DNA of 64,000 nt from CAWBBA01 sp963729795 (GCA_963729795.1 CAVSPC010000063.1:14823-78822), one strand, 5' to 3'; positions 53,962 through 62,914 are shown, numbered from the stretch's first letter. Program-made: numbers and translations. The notes: generated by a model from the letters alone, not told the origin.

Positions 53962-56260
53962 ATTGAGAACAGTACTGAGAACAGCCGGTAAAAGTTGTGC
54001 TCGTCATAGGCCACGGATAGTTAGAAGGCGTGCAGTTCGGTAAAGCATTGAACCCCCCGTACATGGCCTCCCATTGCAATGAGTTAACACCGTAGCTGTA
54101 GTCGTAATCGCTTGGGCTGGCAAAACAGAATATCGCGAATATGTTCGCGAAAATGGGGGTTCCTCCGGAACCGCTGACATCGGTCCTGAGGCCCTTGCCG
54201 TTATTGGCCCCCGCATGTAATGTCCACACATTCGGCACCGGATCTACCGTGCTCCCCGAATTGCAATACCAGTTGCCGTCCGTGAGGTGGATTACATAGG
54301 TCTGCCGACAGGAAACAGCCTTCTGTACCCCCCCTACAACGGCGTAGTAGGGATCGTTCGGGGCATTCTGGTAGTTCATGAGACCGGAGTTAATGCCGTT
54401 CCCGTTCTGCTCTAGATAGTTGATTACCTCTCCGAATGCCTCGCCGGTCGGAGTGCCTGAGTACGGCCAGGGCTGCTGGTAAAGGCTGCCGGCGGGGTCA
54501 CCCTGGTCTTCGGGAGTCTCACCCTGGATGACCCTGATAAACTGATGCATGTCCGTGTACTGACCGCAGTAAGCCAGGAGTTTCCCATAATGGTCGGTGG
54601 TGTCACCTTTATAGTACATGAATCCGAATCTGCCCTGATTCCAACTTTTTCTGACCACTCCTTGGTTATCAAGATCGGTGGGAGCGATCTTGATACGTAC
54701 CCGCGCATAAGGAATGGATCCGATGGTGCTCGTTCCAAGAGTCCAGGTGGTAGGGACGGAAGGAGCATAGCCCGATACGGGACTCAAGTTCACATTGGAT
54801 GTGATTGTATAGGTTCCGTACACGGCTGACGTGTATGGGAATGCATACACATAATAAGTCCCCGCGGGAAGTTGCTGCTGAAATATTGCCGGATCGCTCT
54901 GATACTGAGGGTCGTTTTTCACGCAGCATGACCCGTTGGAGCCGCACGTACTCGTGCCACTTGTGCAAGTTGTGGCTCCACCTGAAGAAGGGCTGGCTGT
55001 CGAGATCCGCAGTTGCGAATGGTTATAAATGCAGTTGCCGTTAGTGCAGGTACCCGTAGTGCACCAACCGTATCTGGAGCAAGTGCCGACAACCCACGCG
55101 CCGTTCAATTGGATGTCGACAGTGGTTGGCTGGGTCAAAGTGAAGGTCCACGCTTCGTAGTACCATTTGCTGGTCCCAGATCCTGTGTAAGGGGATTGGT
55201 TGCTGAGCGTTCCATTGTAGTTCCCCCGTATGCTTACGACGAGATCATTTTTAGAAGGGTTCGATCCGCTTGCCGTCCAATTGTCCGGATAGTTGACGCT
55301 CGTGGTATTAGTATCTGTGGGCTGGTTGCTGCTGTTCCAGGGAGTAGGGCGGATATAAAACTGCGCGTTGAGGTTGGTCGTCTCTTGAACGTACCGTCTG
55401 GCTCCTTGGGCTTTTTTATAGCAACTGCCGCTGGCGTCGGTGCAACTCAGCTCCGTTGTGCCATCAGAAGCCAATCCAGTGGCCATTACGTCAGTTGAAT
55501 CATAAGTCTTCCCGCCGATCAGCGCTTGTAACGCGGCGTCAATCCGGCAGGTGACGGCCCAATTAAGCACCGCACCGCTGAGACCTGTACTTACCGTTCC
55601 AATGTTGTTGGTTTGACCGTCCGTGGTTTTGGTGCCTATCGGATAGAACCATGCGTTGGTGCTGTCGTAAAGGTAATACTGAGTATTGTCGAATAGGCCG
55701 TAATAGTACGGAGAGTGTGAGGTTTGGTTTGTGGGATCATACGTGCCTCCATTTACCACCGTGCTTCCCTCGTCCATAACCTGCTGATTGTCACTGTAAT
55801 TAAAGGTGCCCGTGGTCGGGTAATTGGTCTGTTCCTGCATGCTTCCTGAAAAATCCATTAGTAGCAACAGGTTTGGGTCGGTGGAAAAGGCGATTTCAGG
55901 CGGGACCTGGCACTGAGGAGTATAAGTCTGGGAGAAAGCCCCTTGAGGGCAAAGTAGTACGAGCATCGCTATCGCGAGTACCGATAGCAAAACGGCCTTC
56001 CTGATTCGCAAGCGTTCAACTCGAAAAGGCTTCATGGCTCCAGTAGCGCCGGCGTCCCTACAGACATAGTGGGGCAGGCATCTTGCCTGCCATTTAACGA
56101 CAGGCTGGAAGCCTGTCCCACTGGCACCGGCGCGGGGGCCGGTCCTCACAACCGGCAAGATGCCGGTCCTACTATGATCCGGGTAGCAGCCGGCTTCTCT
56201 CGCGAGACGCTGGGGCAGAAAATCTTCGCCGAACATTGCCTTGATTCTATCTAGGGACAT
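53960..56260 (-). CDS. pilY1: PilY1, N-terminal part (ends in a frameshift)
   Basis: From the ATG at 56260 (GGGGG six bases upstream, overlapping the previous gene by 14 bases) to a TAA at 53960-53962, 766 residues. The first 75 residues include a translated palindromic repeat. A hydrophobic signal then follows MKPFRVERLRIRK (AVLLSVLAIAMLVLLCPQGA). A von Willebrand A-type MIDAS motif (NLLLLMDFSGSMQEQ) marks PilY1. The reading continues in the +1 frame: after CAA skip T, then AAC TGC GCC. One extra base or programmed slippage would explain it. A start at 56035 is also possible. Confidence 0.8.
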   Translation of the reverse strand: MSLDRIKAMFGEDFLPQRLAREAGCYPDHSRTGILPVVRTGPRAGASGTGFQPVVKWQARCLPHYVCRDAGATGAMKPFRVERLRIRKAVLLSVLAIAMLVLLCPQGAFSQTYTPQCQVPPEIAFSTDPNLLLLMDFSGSMQEQTNYPTTGTFNYSDNQQVMDEGSTVVNGGTYDPTNQTSHSPYYYGLFDNTQYYLYDSTNAWFYPIGTKTTDGQTNNIGTVSTGLSGAVLNWAVTCRIDAALQALIGGKTYDSTDVMATGLASDGTTELSCTDASGSCYKKAQGARRYVQETTNLNAQFYIRPTPWNSSNQPTDTNTTSVNYPDNWTASGSNPSKNDLVVSIRGNYNGTLSNQSPYTGSGTSKWYYEAWTFTLTQPTTVDIQLNGAWVVGTCSRYGWCTTGTCTNGNCIYNHSQLRISTASPSSGGATTCTSGTSTCGSNGSCCVKNDPQYQSDPAIFQQQLPAGTYYVYAFPYTSAVYGTYTITSNVNLSPVSGYAPSVPTTWTLGTSTIGSIPYARVRIKIAPTDLDNQGVVRKSWNQGRFGFMYYKGDTTDHYGKLLAYCGQYTDMHQFIRVIQGETPEDQGDPAGSLYQQPWPYSGTPTGEAFGEVINYLEQNGNGINSGLMNYQNAPNDPYYAVVGGVQKAVSCRQTYVIHLTDGNWYCNSGSTVDPVPNVWTLHAGANNGKGLRTDVSGSGGTPIFANIFAIFCFASPSDYDYSYGVNSLQWEAMYGGFNALPNCTPSNYPWPMTSTTFTGCSQYCSQ
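56045..56180. repeat. Palindromic repeats inside the pilY1 5' region
   Basis: CAGTAGCGCCGGCGTCCCTAC, GTGGGGCAGGCATCTTGCCTGCC, GACAGGCTGGAAGCCTGTCCCAC and CAACCGGCAAGATGCCGGTCCTAC stand in series. They are translated in the first part of pilY1. Confidence 0.6.
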
Positions 56261-56687
56261 TACCAACCCCCGTACTAACAGGCTGAAGAGCAAAAATCAC
56301 AACACTGTCGTTCCTGTAACAGACGATTACCCGAGTCCCGGCTGCGAGAGTACTGAACGGCACAGCGGTGCTGGACTCGTTCATCACCGAGACGGACTTG
56401 TTGGCCAGGGTGATCGTAAGGCCGGGGTTGCCGAATTCTCCGGGGAACACGAGGCTTGTGGAGCTTACCGAGGCCAGTTGCGCGGGCCCGAAAATGGAAT
56501 ATCGTGCGGCAATGTAGTAACCGATATGCAACGGGTCAGTGGTAGATGTTTGGACCGATTGCCCCAGCCCCGGGATCGCGGCGGGTTGTGTGCCCGCAGC
56601 CAAGCACGGGAGCACAAGGGCAATCAACAGCCCGAGGACTTGCACGGCCAGGCGGCACAAACTACATACGGATTTCAATGTTCCCAA
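56247..56687 (-). CDS. Exported protein heading the pilus cluster, unknown
   Basis: The 146-residue product has a signal peptide (LCRLAVQVLGLLIALVLPCLAAG, cleavage near AAG). The mature part is beta-rich (SIFGPAQLASVSSTSLVFPG, then VPFSTLAAGTRVIVCYRN) and resembles no family I recognise. Its stop overlaps the pilY1 start by 14 bases, so it belongs to the pilus operon. A pilus-assembly or adhesin partner role is only inferred from position. Confidence 0.6.
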   Translation of the reverse strand: MGTLKSVCSLCRLAVQVLGLLIALVLPCLAAGTQPAAIPGLGQSVQTSTTDPLHIGYYIAARYSIFGPAQLASVSSTSLVFPGEFGNPGLTITLANKSVSVMNESSTAVPFSTLAAGTRVIVCYRNDSVVIFALQPVSTGVGNVPR

Positions 56688-56799
56688 GAAACGACCCCCT
56701 TGTTCACAGTAGGGTGTCCCGCGAAGCGCGGGACTGCCCGTCGATTGATCATCGTAATGGCCATTTTGGCTGGCGACTCGTCACCCCGGCCTTCGATCC

Positions 56800-56975
56800 A
56801 ATGGGTAGCGCCGGCGTCCCTGCCGGCGGCTCATGGACAACCACGCGTCCCGCGGGGAGGTCGGTCCTACCGTCTCTCGGCGGGGTTCCCCCCCTTTTGT
56901 AAAGGGGGGCAGGGGGGATTTTTGGTTAACCCATTGAAATCCCCCAAATCCCCCTTTAGAAAAGGGGGACTTTGA
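56800..56975. repeat. Palindromic repeats upstream of the pilus operon
   Basis: GTAGCGCCGGCGTCCCTGCCGGCGG, CCCCCCTTTTGTAAAGGGGGG and AAATCCCCCTTTAGAAAAGGGGGA occur in series. The gap 56688-57483 has no supported gene. Confidence 0.55.
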
Positions 56976-57483
56976 ATAGTAGCCTGTCACTCGTCACCTC
57001 GGACTCCGATCCGAGGGAGCCGGCGTCACTTTGCGCTCCCGGCTGCTTTCACGCGGAAACGCCCTTGGGCTCTGCAGTTGAATCGCCGCAACAATTGTGC
57101 CAACTCCAAATTGCGAGGCTCTGTGCCGATTCGAATCGCTAGGCCTCGTGTTACGAGGTTTCAATTCAACCGCCTTAATGTGACAAAATACGACATCTTT
57201 TCGGGAGATCGGACTTATGTTCATGATATCACGGAACATGGGCCTGTCAATAAAGTGGACAAATTCTCAAGGGTTATTAAGTTTTTTTATAGGGATAACC
57301 GGAGCTGCGAAGAATGAGCAGTGATATTAGTAGGATAGTTGCGTCTCGGTCATCGAGGGATCGTTCGACAAGGTTTTCCGCGAACGATTAGCTCCCAAAT
57401 TTCTTTCCGATTGACACCTTGCCCGGTCAGACATTAATCTTTGGCCGCACCTCACTGAAGTGGACACGCGAGGAGGTCAGGCA

Positions 57484-58269
57484 ATGGAAGAGTCGGTAAA
57501 GGCCAGTATATGCGGTGAGATCGCCGTAGTGTCGTTCGACCGGCCGAAGGCTTTCAACGCCTTTGATTTGGATGCAGTCACGGCTTTTGCGGAGCATCTT
57601 ATCAGCCTCTCGGGGGACGATACGGTGCGCGGAGTTGTCATCACGGGGGAGGGGACGGCATTCTGTGCCGGAGGCGATCTGAAATGGGTTGCCGGCTGGC
57701 CGAATGGTTATGCATCGGCATTTCACAACCTTGCGGCATACTACCATCAGGCGGTCTTGGAAATTCGGCGCATGCGAAAACCGGTTATTGCCGCTATCAA
57801 CGGGATCGCCGCGGGGGGCGGGTTTTCGCTGGCGCTCGCGTGCGATTTCCGTGTCATGGCGAAGTCGGCGGTTATGAGGCAGGCATATACATCCAACGGA
57901 TTGTCCATTGACGGCGGAGGGACGTTCACGCTTCCAAGGCTCGTCGGGATGGCCCGTGCTCTGGAAATAGCGGCTTTCGACAAGCCCATCACTGCAAAGC
58001 AAGCCCTGAAGTGGGGCCTGATAACCAAAATAGTCGAAGACGGTGAAGCTAGGGAAGAAGCCGTCAAAATGGCCGAAGACCTGGCCCGAGGCTCGTTGCA
58101 GTCTTTTGCGGCTTCCAAGCAACTTCTGACAGATTCATTCGGCAACTCGTTCGAGACTCACCTTGAGCTGGAGAGGAGCGCTTTGCGGTCCTGTGCAGCG
58201 CATCCCGGAGGCAGAGAAGGCCTGGCCGCGTTCGTGGAAAAGCGCAAACCTGTATTCGGTCGTCTGTGA
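57484..58269 (+). CDS. Enoyl-CoA hydratase/isomerase family protein
   Basis: The 261-residue product starts at the ATG at 57484, about nine bases after AGGAGGT. It has the crotonase fold: VVSFDRPKAFNAFDLDAVTA, the oxyanion-hole strand TAFCAGGDLKW, IAAINGIAAGGGFSLALACD and GLSIDGGGTFTLPRLVGMARA. The usual catalytic Glu before the GGG stretch is an Asp or Ser here (LSIDGGG), which points to an isomerase or hydrolase rather than a hydratase. The pathway is unknown; it is isolated. Confidence 0.85.
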   Translation: MEESVKASICGEIAVVSFDRPKAFNAFDLDAVTAFAEHLISLSGDDTVRGVVITGEGTAFCAGGDLKWVAGWPNGYASAFHNLAAYYHQAVLEIRRMRKPVIAAINGIAAGGGFSLALACDFRVMAKSAVMRQAYTSNGLSIDGGGTFTLPRLVGMARALEIAAFDKPITAKQALKWGLITKIVEDGEAREEAVKMAEDLARGSLQSFAASKQLLTDSFGNSFETHLELERSALRSCAAHPGGREGLAAFVEKRKPVFGRL

Positions 58270-58279
58270 GAGATCATAG

Positions 58280-58432
58280 TCGGGTGGGCATCCTGCCCGC
58301 CATTTGTTACCGCGGCAAGCGATCGCGGTAGCGCCGGCGTCCCTGCCGGCGGCCTCAAAGCGACCGGCGCGGAGGCCGGTCCTACCGTCTGTCGGCGGGG
58401 TTCCTCCTTTAGAAAAGGGTGACTTTGATGAG
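58280..58432. repeat. Palindromic repeat block after the crotonase gene
   Basis: GTGGGCATCCTGCCCGCC, GCGGTAGCGCCGGCGTCCCTGCCGGCGG, CGGCGCGGAGGCCGGTCCTACC and CCTTTAGAAAAGGGTGACTTTG lie in series. No gene is seen from 58270 to 58509. Confidence 0.55.
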
Positions 58433-58509
58433 ATGCGTTTCCCACCAGTCCAAAGTCAATTGGGCATGAGTTTGCCACTCTGAAATCACGACCTCCGCGT
58501 ACCGCGTCA

Positions 58510-59112
58510 TCACCTCTCCCGCGCTTGACCCCACCTGAACGGACGTGACGGATTGCCGGTTCCGGGATCGGTTGTCTGGGGTGCCGGACGACTTACTGCC
58601 CGCGGTGGTCTCAAATTGTTGGCGTTAGAAAGCGCCTCACTGGTTTGCGGGGGAGGCGAAGTGATGCTCGCAGGAATCCCGGTGCGGCCAGTGCTGGGCG
58701 GCCGAGAGACGCCCTGCTCTGAAGCCGCAGGTCTGCGCTCGTTCAGTCGAGGCTCTGGAGCTATCAAAGCAGCGGGTCTGCTCTCTCTAAGCCGTGGCAC
58801 CGGGGCTATCGAGGGCGCGGGCCTGCTCGCACGGCGTCGTGGCCGGATTTTGCGCGGATAGGGGTCAGGTTCCCCGCAGTTGAGGCACGCCCCGACATCA
58901 TGGCTGGGAATAGGTGGATTGGGGGACTCATACTGCGGTAGGAAATCCATCGGGCCGAAACAGTAGCCGCAGCAGCAATCGTCAGGCGGAAAATAATAAG
59001 GCGCGAAGTAGACCCAGGGCCCGAATCTGGGCTCAGGGTAGGATGCGGATTGTGCCGGCGCTGCATAAACTATCATTAAAACGCACAGTAAAAGGATTTT
59101 ACTTGTCTTCAT
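58510..59112 (-). CDS. Exported Cys- and Pro-rich protein, unknown
   Basis: The 200-residue product has a signal peptide (MKTSKILLLCVLMIVYAAPA, cleavage SAS). The mature part begins with an aromatic, Cys-rich region (YFPPDDCCCGYCFGPMDF and CLNCGEPDP) that may bind a metal. A low-complexity repeat of RPAPSIAPVPRLRE-type units follows. No family is recognised. AAGGA lies seven bases before the ATG and a good promoter lies upstream. Confidence 0.62.
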   Translation of the reverse strand: MKTSKILLLCVLMIVYAAPAQSASYPEPRFGPWVYFAPYYFPPDDCCCGYCFGPMDFLPQYESPNPPIPSHDVGACLNCGEPDPYPRKIRPRRRASRPAPSIAPVPRLRESRPAALIAPEPRLNERRPAASEQGVSRPPSTGRTGIPASITSPPPQTSEALSNANNLRPPRAVSRPAPQTTDPGTGNPSRPFRWGQARER

Positions 59113-59166
59113 AAGCGTATCCTTACTTTATATACTGAAATGCTTGTAAAAAATAACTACATCATA

Positions 59167-59196
59167 ATTATATCAATTATATCTTGATATTGTCAA
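59167..59196 (-). promoter_or_regulatory. Sigma-70-type promoter for the Pro-rich gene
   Basis: On the minus strand TTGACA (59191-59196), 18 bases, then TATAAT (59167-59172) stand in an AT-rich block about 55 bases before the gene at 59112. Confidence 0.6.
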
Positions 59197-59329
59197 CGGT
59201 TTATTAACAAAATAACTGTCTATATAAGTATCCATTCGCCCACGCGAGGATCCAGACTGTAGAGGCACGGCATGGAGGCTGTCTCAAAAGTGCGGACCGA
59301 GTCGAGATCGTGACACGAAAGTAGCTAGA

Positions 59330-59450
59330 GTTCTGATTACCAAGCTCTGCCTGGGAACCCATATCTCGCGGGCTATGCCCGCAAACTGGCTTCATTTCAC
59401 TATCATAGTCGAGGCAGAGCCTCGCGACAGGCATTCCCAGGCAGAGCCTC
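59330..59450 (-). repeat. Structured repeat, copy 3 (inverted; its outer arm is interrupted)
   Basis: Read on the minus strand it matches copy 1: GGCTCTGCCTGGGAATGCCTGTCGCGAGGCTCTGCCTCGACTATGATA and so on. The outer end is split by a 165-bp insertion and continues at 59615. Confidence 0.65.
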
Positions 59451-59614
59451 ATAAGCGTTAAGTTAAGGCAATTTTCTCGCTTTCGAGGATCATGTGCCAT
59501 CAAAGTCCCCCTTTTGTAAAGGGGGATTTAGGAGGATTTTCAAAGGGTTAAGCAAAATCCCCCCTAACCCCCCTTTAGGAAAGGGGGGAATAAATCGTTA
59601 AGTTAACGCCTATG
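59450..59614. mobile_element. MITE-like 165-bp element with 17-bp inverted ends
   Basis: The left end is CATAAGCGTTAAGTTAA (59450-59466). The right end read inwards is CATAGGCGTTAACTTAA (59614-59598), matching at 15 of 17. It is flanked by an exact 11-bp duplication AGGCAGAGCCT (59439-59449 and 59615-59625). Inside is the CCCCTTTTGTAAAGGGGG and CCCCTTTAGGAAAGGGGG repeat. No coding frame is present. Confidence 0.7.
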
Positions 59615-59674
59615 AGGCAGAGCCTGGGAACGAGAAAGTGTTTTTTCCTCGTAACCATTCAGTTACAGGCGGGA

Positions 59675-59763
59675 AATTGTCATTGCGAGGAGCAAAGCGA
59701 CGAAGCAATCTCGGTTCTTGACGCTCTCCAGAAATGAGATTGCTTCGCTTCGCTCGCAATGAC
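59675..59763. repeat. TTGTCATTGCGAG palindromic repeat, long copy
   Basis: TTGTCATTGCGAGGAGCAAAGCGACGAAGCAATCTC is followed by GAGATTGCTTCGCTTCGCTCGCAATGACA, an almost full inverted repeat. The rest of 59626-59922 shows no gene. Confidence 0.6.
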
Positions 59764-59922
59764 ACCGGTCGGAACAGATCGATGCCCCCAAATAACTGAA
59801 AGGATGCTTTTCCTCGCTTTTGAAGCTTGACTCACGGGCAGATATTATGATTTAGTAAATAATTTATGAGTTCAAGTTAGGGCATCGGAAGTCGTCCGGT
59901 GTCCGCTTCCCAAGGGGTTCCA

Positions 59923-62007
59923 ATGAAGCAGTACAGAACTGAGGACGTGCGTAATGTGGTGGTCGTTTCCCACGCCGGTTCAGGGAAGACGACTCTGTGT
60001 GAAGCCATGCTCTTTGATGCCGGAGCAGTCGATCGTCTGGCCAAAGTCACCGACGGGTCTTCAAATTTCGATTTCGAACCTGAAGAGGTGAAGCGGGGAC
60101 TCACGATAAGTACTGCTCTGTTCACGGCGGAATGGAAGAAAAAAAAGATCAACATCCTGGACACTCCCGGTGACCCGAATTTTGCCTCTGAGGTAACTGC
60201 TGCTCTGCAGGCAGCAGACATAGCCATCCTGGCTGTGGATGCAGTGGATGCGGTCAAACCGCTGACAGAAAAAGTGTGGGCCGGGATTGAGGCCGCCGGC
60301 TGTCCAAGGCTGCTTGTCATAACTAAAATGGATAGAGACAGAGCTGACTTCGATAATGTGGTCAACAACGTCAAGGAGACTCTCAAGGTAAAGCCTGTAG
60401 TTTTACAGGTTCCCATCGGTAAGGAAGGCGGGTTCCAGGGAGTGATCGACCTTCTTTCCATGAAGGCGCTCACGTTCGAAGGGGATGGCAGGAACCCTTC
60501 CAAAGGTGATATTCCGGATGACCTCAAGGAGGAAGCTGGATCAAGGCGCGAAGTCCTAATCGAAGACCTCGCCGAGGTCGATGATGCGCTTATGGAACGC
60601 TATTTGGAAGGAGACGAGCTTGGGCCGGAAGAACTCGCATCGGCTCTTAGACAGGGGATAGTCCGAAGAGTCTTCTTGCCGGTCCTCGCATGTTCCGGGT
60701 CTTTGAACAAAGGCATCCAACCAATTCTGGACATTATAGCCGATGCGTGCCCTTCGCCGGCGGAAATGCCGGCCGTCACGGGCACCACTCCATCAGGTGA
60801 GGAATCGTCGCGGGCTCCATCGCCTGATGAACCCTTCTGCGGGTACGTGTTTAAAACCCTCGCCGATCCGTACGCCGGGAGACTCTCCCTGTTTCGTATT
60901 TTCTCCGGAAAACTCTCGGCTGATTCGAACTTTCTCAACGCGAGCCGAGGGGTCAAAGAGCGATTCGGCCAACTCCTTGCAGTACAGGGGAAGCACCAGA
61001 AACCGCTGGAATCGGCTCAAGCAGGAGATATTGTAGCGGTGGCGAAACTGAAGGAGACGCTTAGCGGGGACACGCTGACGGATGAAAAAGCCCCGATAAA
61101 GATCCCGGCGGTGGCCCTTCCTCAAGCGGTTATATCCTTTGCCATAGAGCCCAAAGCGAAAGGGGATGAAGAAAAGATCACCCAGAGCCTTGCCAAGCTC
61201 GTGGAGGAAGACCCCACTCTAACCATAAGCAGAGATCCTCGGACTAATGAGTTTCTTATCTCCGGGATGGGGCAGGTGCACATTGAGGTAGTTGTAGAAA
61301 AACTGAAGCGAAAATTCGGGGTGGATGTAAACCTCAAAACACCGAAGGTTCCCTACAAGGAGACGATTAAGGGGAAGGCAAAAGTCGAAGGCAAACTCAA
61401 GAAGCAGACCGGCGGCCGGGGCCAATTCGCCGTGGCCTGGCTCGAGCTTGAACCGCTCGGTCGAGGTCAGGGCTTTGAGTTTGTGGACAAAATAGTGGGC
61501 GGCGTCATTCCTCGCCAGTACATCCCGGCCGTGGAAAAAGGGGTGGTCGAGGCCATGCAAGGAGGCGCATTGGCCGGGTATCCTGTTATTGATGTCAGAG
61601 TGACGGTCTTTGACGGGAAGTACCACGATGTGGATTCCTCGGAGCAAGCGTTCAAGATTGCCGCATCCAAAGGATTCAAGAAGGGTGTGCTTGAATCTAC
61701 TCCGGTGCTGTTGGAGCCCATCATGAACATGGAGATCATCGTGCCTGAAGACTGCATGGGCGACGTGATGGGGGATTTGAATGCGCGTCGAGGTCGAATT
61801 AGCGGCATGGACGCCAGAGGGGGCAGCCAGGTGATTAAGGCCCAGGTGCCCATGTCTGAAGTCCTGAAGTACGCTTCGGACTTGACTTCCATGACTTCAG
61901 GCCGAGGCATCTTCTCGATGGAATTTTCGCACTACGAAGAGGTTCCGTCGCACATAACGGAGAAGATAGTAGAAGCATCCGGCAAGAGGGCGGAAGAAGA
62001 GGACTGA
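59923..62007 (+). CDS. Elongation-factor-G-like GTPase
   Basis: The 694-residue product starts at the ATG at 59923, five bases after AAGGGG. It has the five EF-G domains. GTP motifs: SHAGSGKTTLCEAML (G1), KRGLTISTAL (switch I), ILDTPGDPNFASEV (G3) and LVITKMDRDRA (G4). G3 lacks the catalytic His (DTPGH in translocating EF-G; here DTPGD). Domain IV GGRGQFAVAWLELEPLGRG and the C-terminal HYEEVPSHITEKIV are present. It is an EF-G2 or EF-G-like subgroup member; a translation role is likely but not proven. Confidence 0.86.
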   Translation: MKQYRTEDVRNVVVVSHAGSGKTTLCEAMLFDAGAVDRLAKVTDGSSNFDFEPEEVKRGLTISTALFTAEWKKKKINILDTPGDPNFASEVTAALQAADIAILAVDAVDAVKPLTEKVWAGIEAAGCPRLLVITKMDRDRADFDNVVNNVKETLKVKPVVLQVPIGKEGGFQGVIDLLSMKALTFEGDGRNPSKGDIPDDLKEEAGSRREVLIEDLAEVDDALMERYLEGDELGPEELASALRQGIVRRVFLPVLACSGSLNKGIQPILDIIADACPSPAEMPAVTGTTPSGEESSRAPSPDEPFCGYVFKTLADPYAGRLSLFRIFSGKLSADSNFLNASRGVKERFGQLLAVQGKHQKPLESAQAGDIVAVAKLKETLSGDTLTDEKAPIKIPAVALPQAVISFAIEPKAKGDEEKITQSLAKLVEEDPTLTISRDPRTNEFLISGMGQVHIEVVVEKLKRKFGVDVNLKTPKVPYKETIKGKAKVEGKLKKQTGGRGQFAVAWLELEPLGRGQGFEFVDKIVGGVIPRQYIPAVEKGVVEAMQGGALAGYPVIDVRVTVFDGKYHDVDSSEQAFKIAASKGFKKGVLESTPVLLEPIMNMEIIVPEDCMGDVMGDLNARRGRISGMDARGGSQVIKAQVPMSEVLKYASDLTSMTSGRGIFSMEFSHYEEVPSHITEKIVEASGKRAEEED

Positions 62008-62040
62008 GGAAAGATGGCCGAGGGATGTGAAGTAAGTAGA

Positions 62041-62076
62041 GCCGGGGAGGGACTTTTTGCGAAAAGTCCCTCCCCG
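62041..62076. repeat. Long perfect hairpin
   Basis: CCGGGGAGGGACTTTT is matched by AAAAGTCCCTCCCCGG across TGCG. It lacks a T-run on either side, so it is more like a repeat than a terminator. A second hairpin, CCGAAAAC...GTTTTCGG, lies at 62206-62240. No gene is seen in 62008-62296. Confidence 0.55.
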
Positions 62077-62296
62077 GACCCCTCCCCAAAAACTCCTAAT
62101 GACTCGTCATCTTTGACTCCTTGGGCGTGCCGAACTGGTGATCCAAGCCGGTTGTCAGAAAGTAACAGAGTTTAGATGTCCAAGGAGTTCCTGGAGAGAC
62201 GCCCCGAAAACTTGCGTAGCGAAGCAGAGCCGTTTTCGGGTCCCGCGTTTTTTCGGAGAGTTCCTCAGTAGCTTTCCTGCGAAAACGAGGTATTGA

Positions 62297-62734
62297 ATGT
62301 CTGTTGGGACTATCATAGCGGTTTGCACGAGCAAGAAGAAGGGGACCCCCAAAGCTGATACGGGATGGGGCTTCCTGGAAGAGGGTTTTGGGCTCAAAGG
62401 CGATGCCCACGGCGGCGACTGGCACCGGCAGGTTTCTCTGCTTTCCATCGAGCAGATCGAGACCATGAAAGCCAAAGGATTTGACGTCCAACCCGGGAGT
62501 TTTGCGGAGAACTTCACTACGAGCGGCTTCGATCTTGCTTCAGTCAAAGTGGGGGATCGATTAAGAATAGGTGAAGAGGCCCTGATAGAGGTCACGCAGA
62601 TTGGAAAAGAATGTCACACTCGTTGCGCGATCTATAATAAAATAGGTGAGTGCATCATGCCGGAGCAGGGGGTTTTTGCAAAGGTGATCAACGGCGGGAC
62701 TGTGAAGCGCGGGGATTCTATAAGTTTTGCCTGA
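62297..62734 (+). CDS. MOSC-domain protein
   Basis: The 145-residue product has the MOSC plan: GFLEEGFGLKGDAHGGDWHR, then VSLLSIEQIETMKAKG, PGSFAENFTTSGFDLAS, and the conserved Cys in TQIGKECHTRCAIY. The Cys may carry a sulfur or bind molybdenum cofactor derivatives. Stand-alone MOSC proteins of this size occur with molybdenum cofactor pathways; none is seen nearby. Confidence 0.86.
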   Translation: MSVGTIIAVCTSKKKGTPKADTGWGFLEEGFGLKGDAHGGDWHRQVSLLSIEQIETMKAKGFDVQPGSFAENFTTSGFDLASVKVGDRLRIGEEALIEVTQIGKECHTRCAIYNKIGECIMPEQGVFAKVINGGTVKRGDSISFA

Positions 62735-62773
62735 CAAAGAAGAATCTTCGGAATTGCCGCCCGGACAACGGGG

Positions 62774-62803
62774 TTGACACATTTGGTCTCGCTGTAGTAT
62801 AAG
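62774..62803 (+). promoter_or_regulatory. tRNA-Gly promoter
   Basis: TTGACA (62774-62779), an 18-base spacer and TATAAG (62798-62803) lie ten bases before the tRNA gene. Confidence 0.6.
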
Positions 62804-62813
62804 GTTCGATGTT

Positions 62814-62888
<75 letters not shown>

Positions 62889-62914
62889 CCAAGTTATCAA
62901 TATCATTAAGATAG

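Noticed and set aside
57078..57317. A 79-codon plus-strand frame in the gap before the crotonase gene
   Set aside because: No ribosome site and no recognisable content; basic composition typical of random frames.
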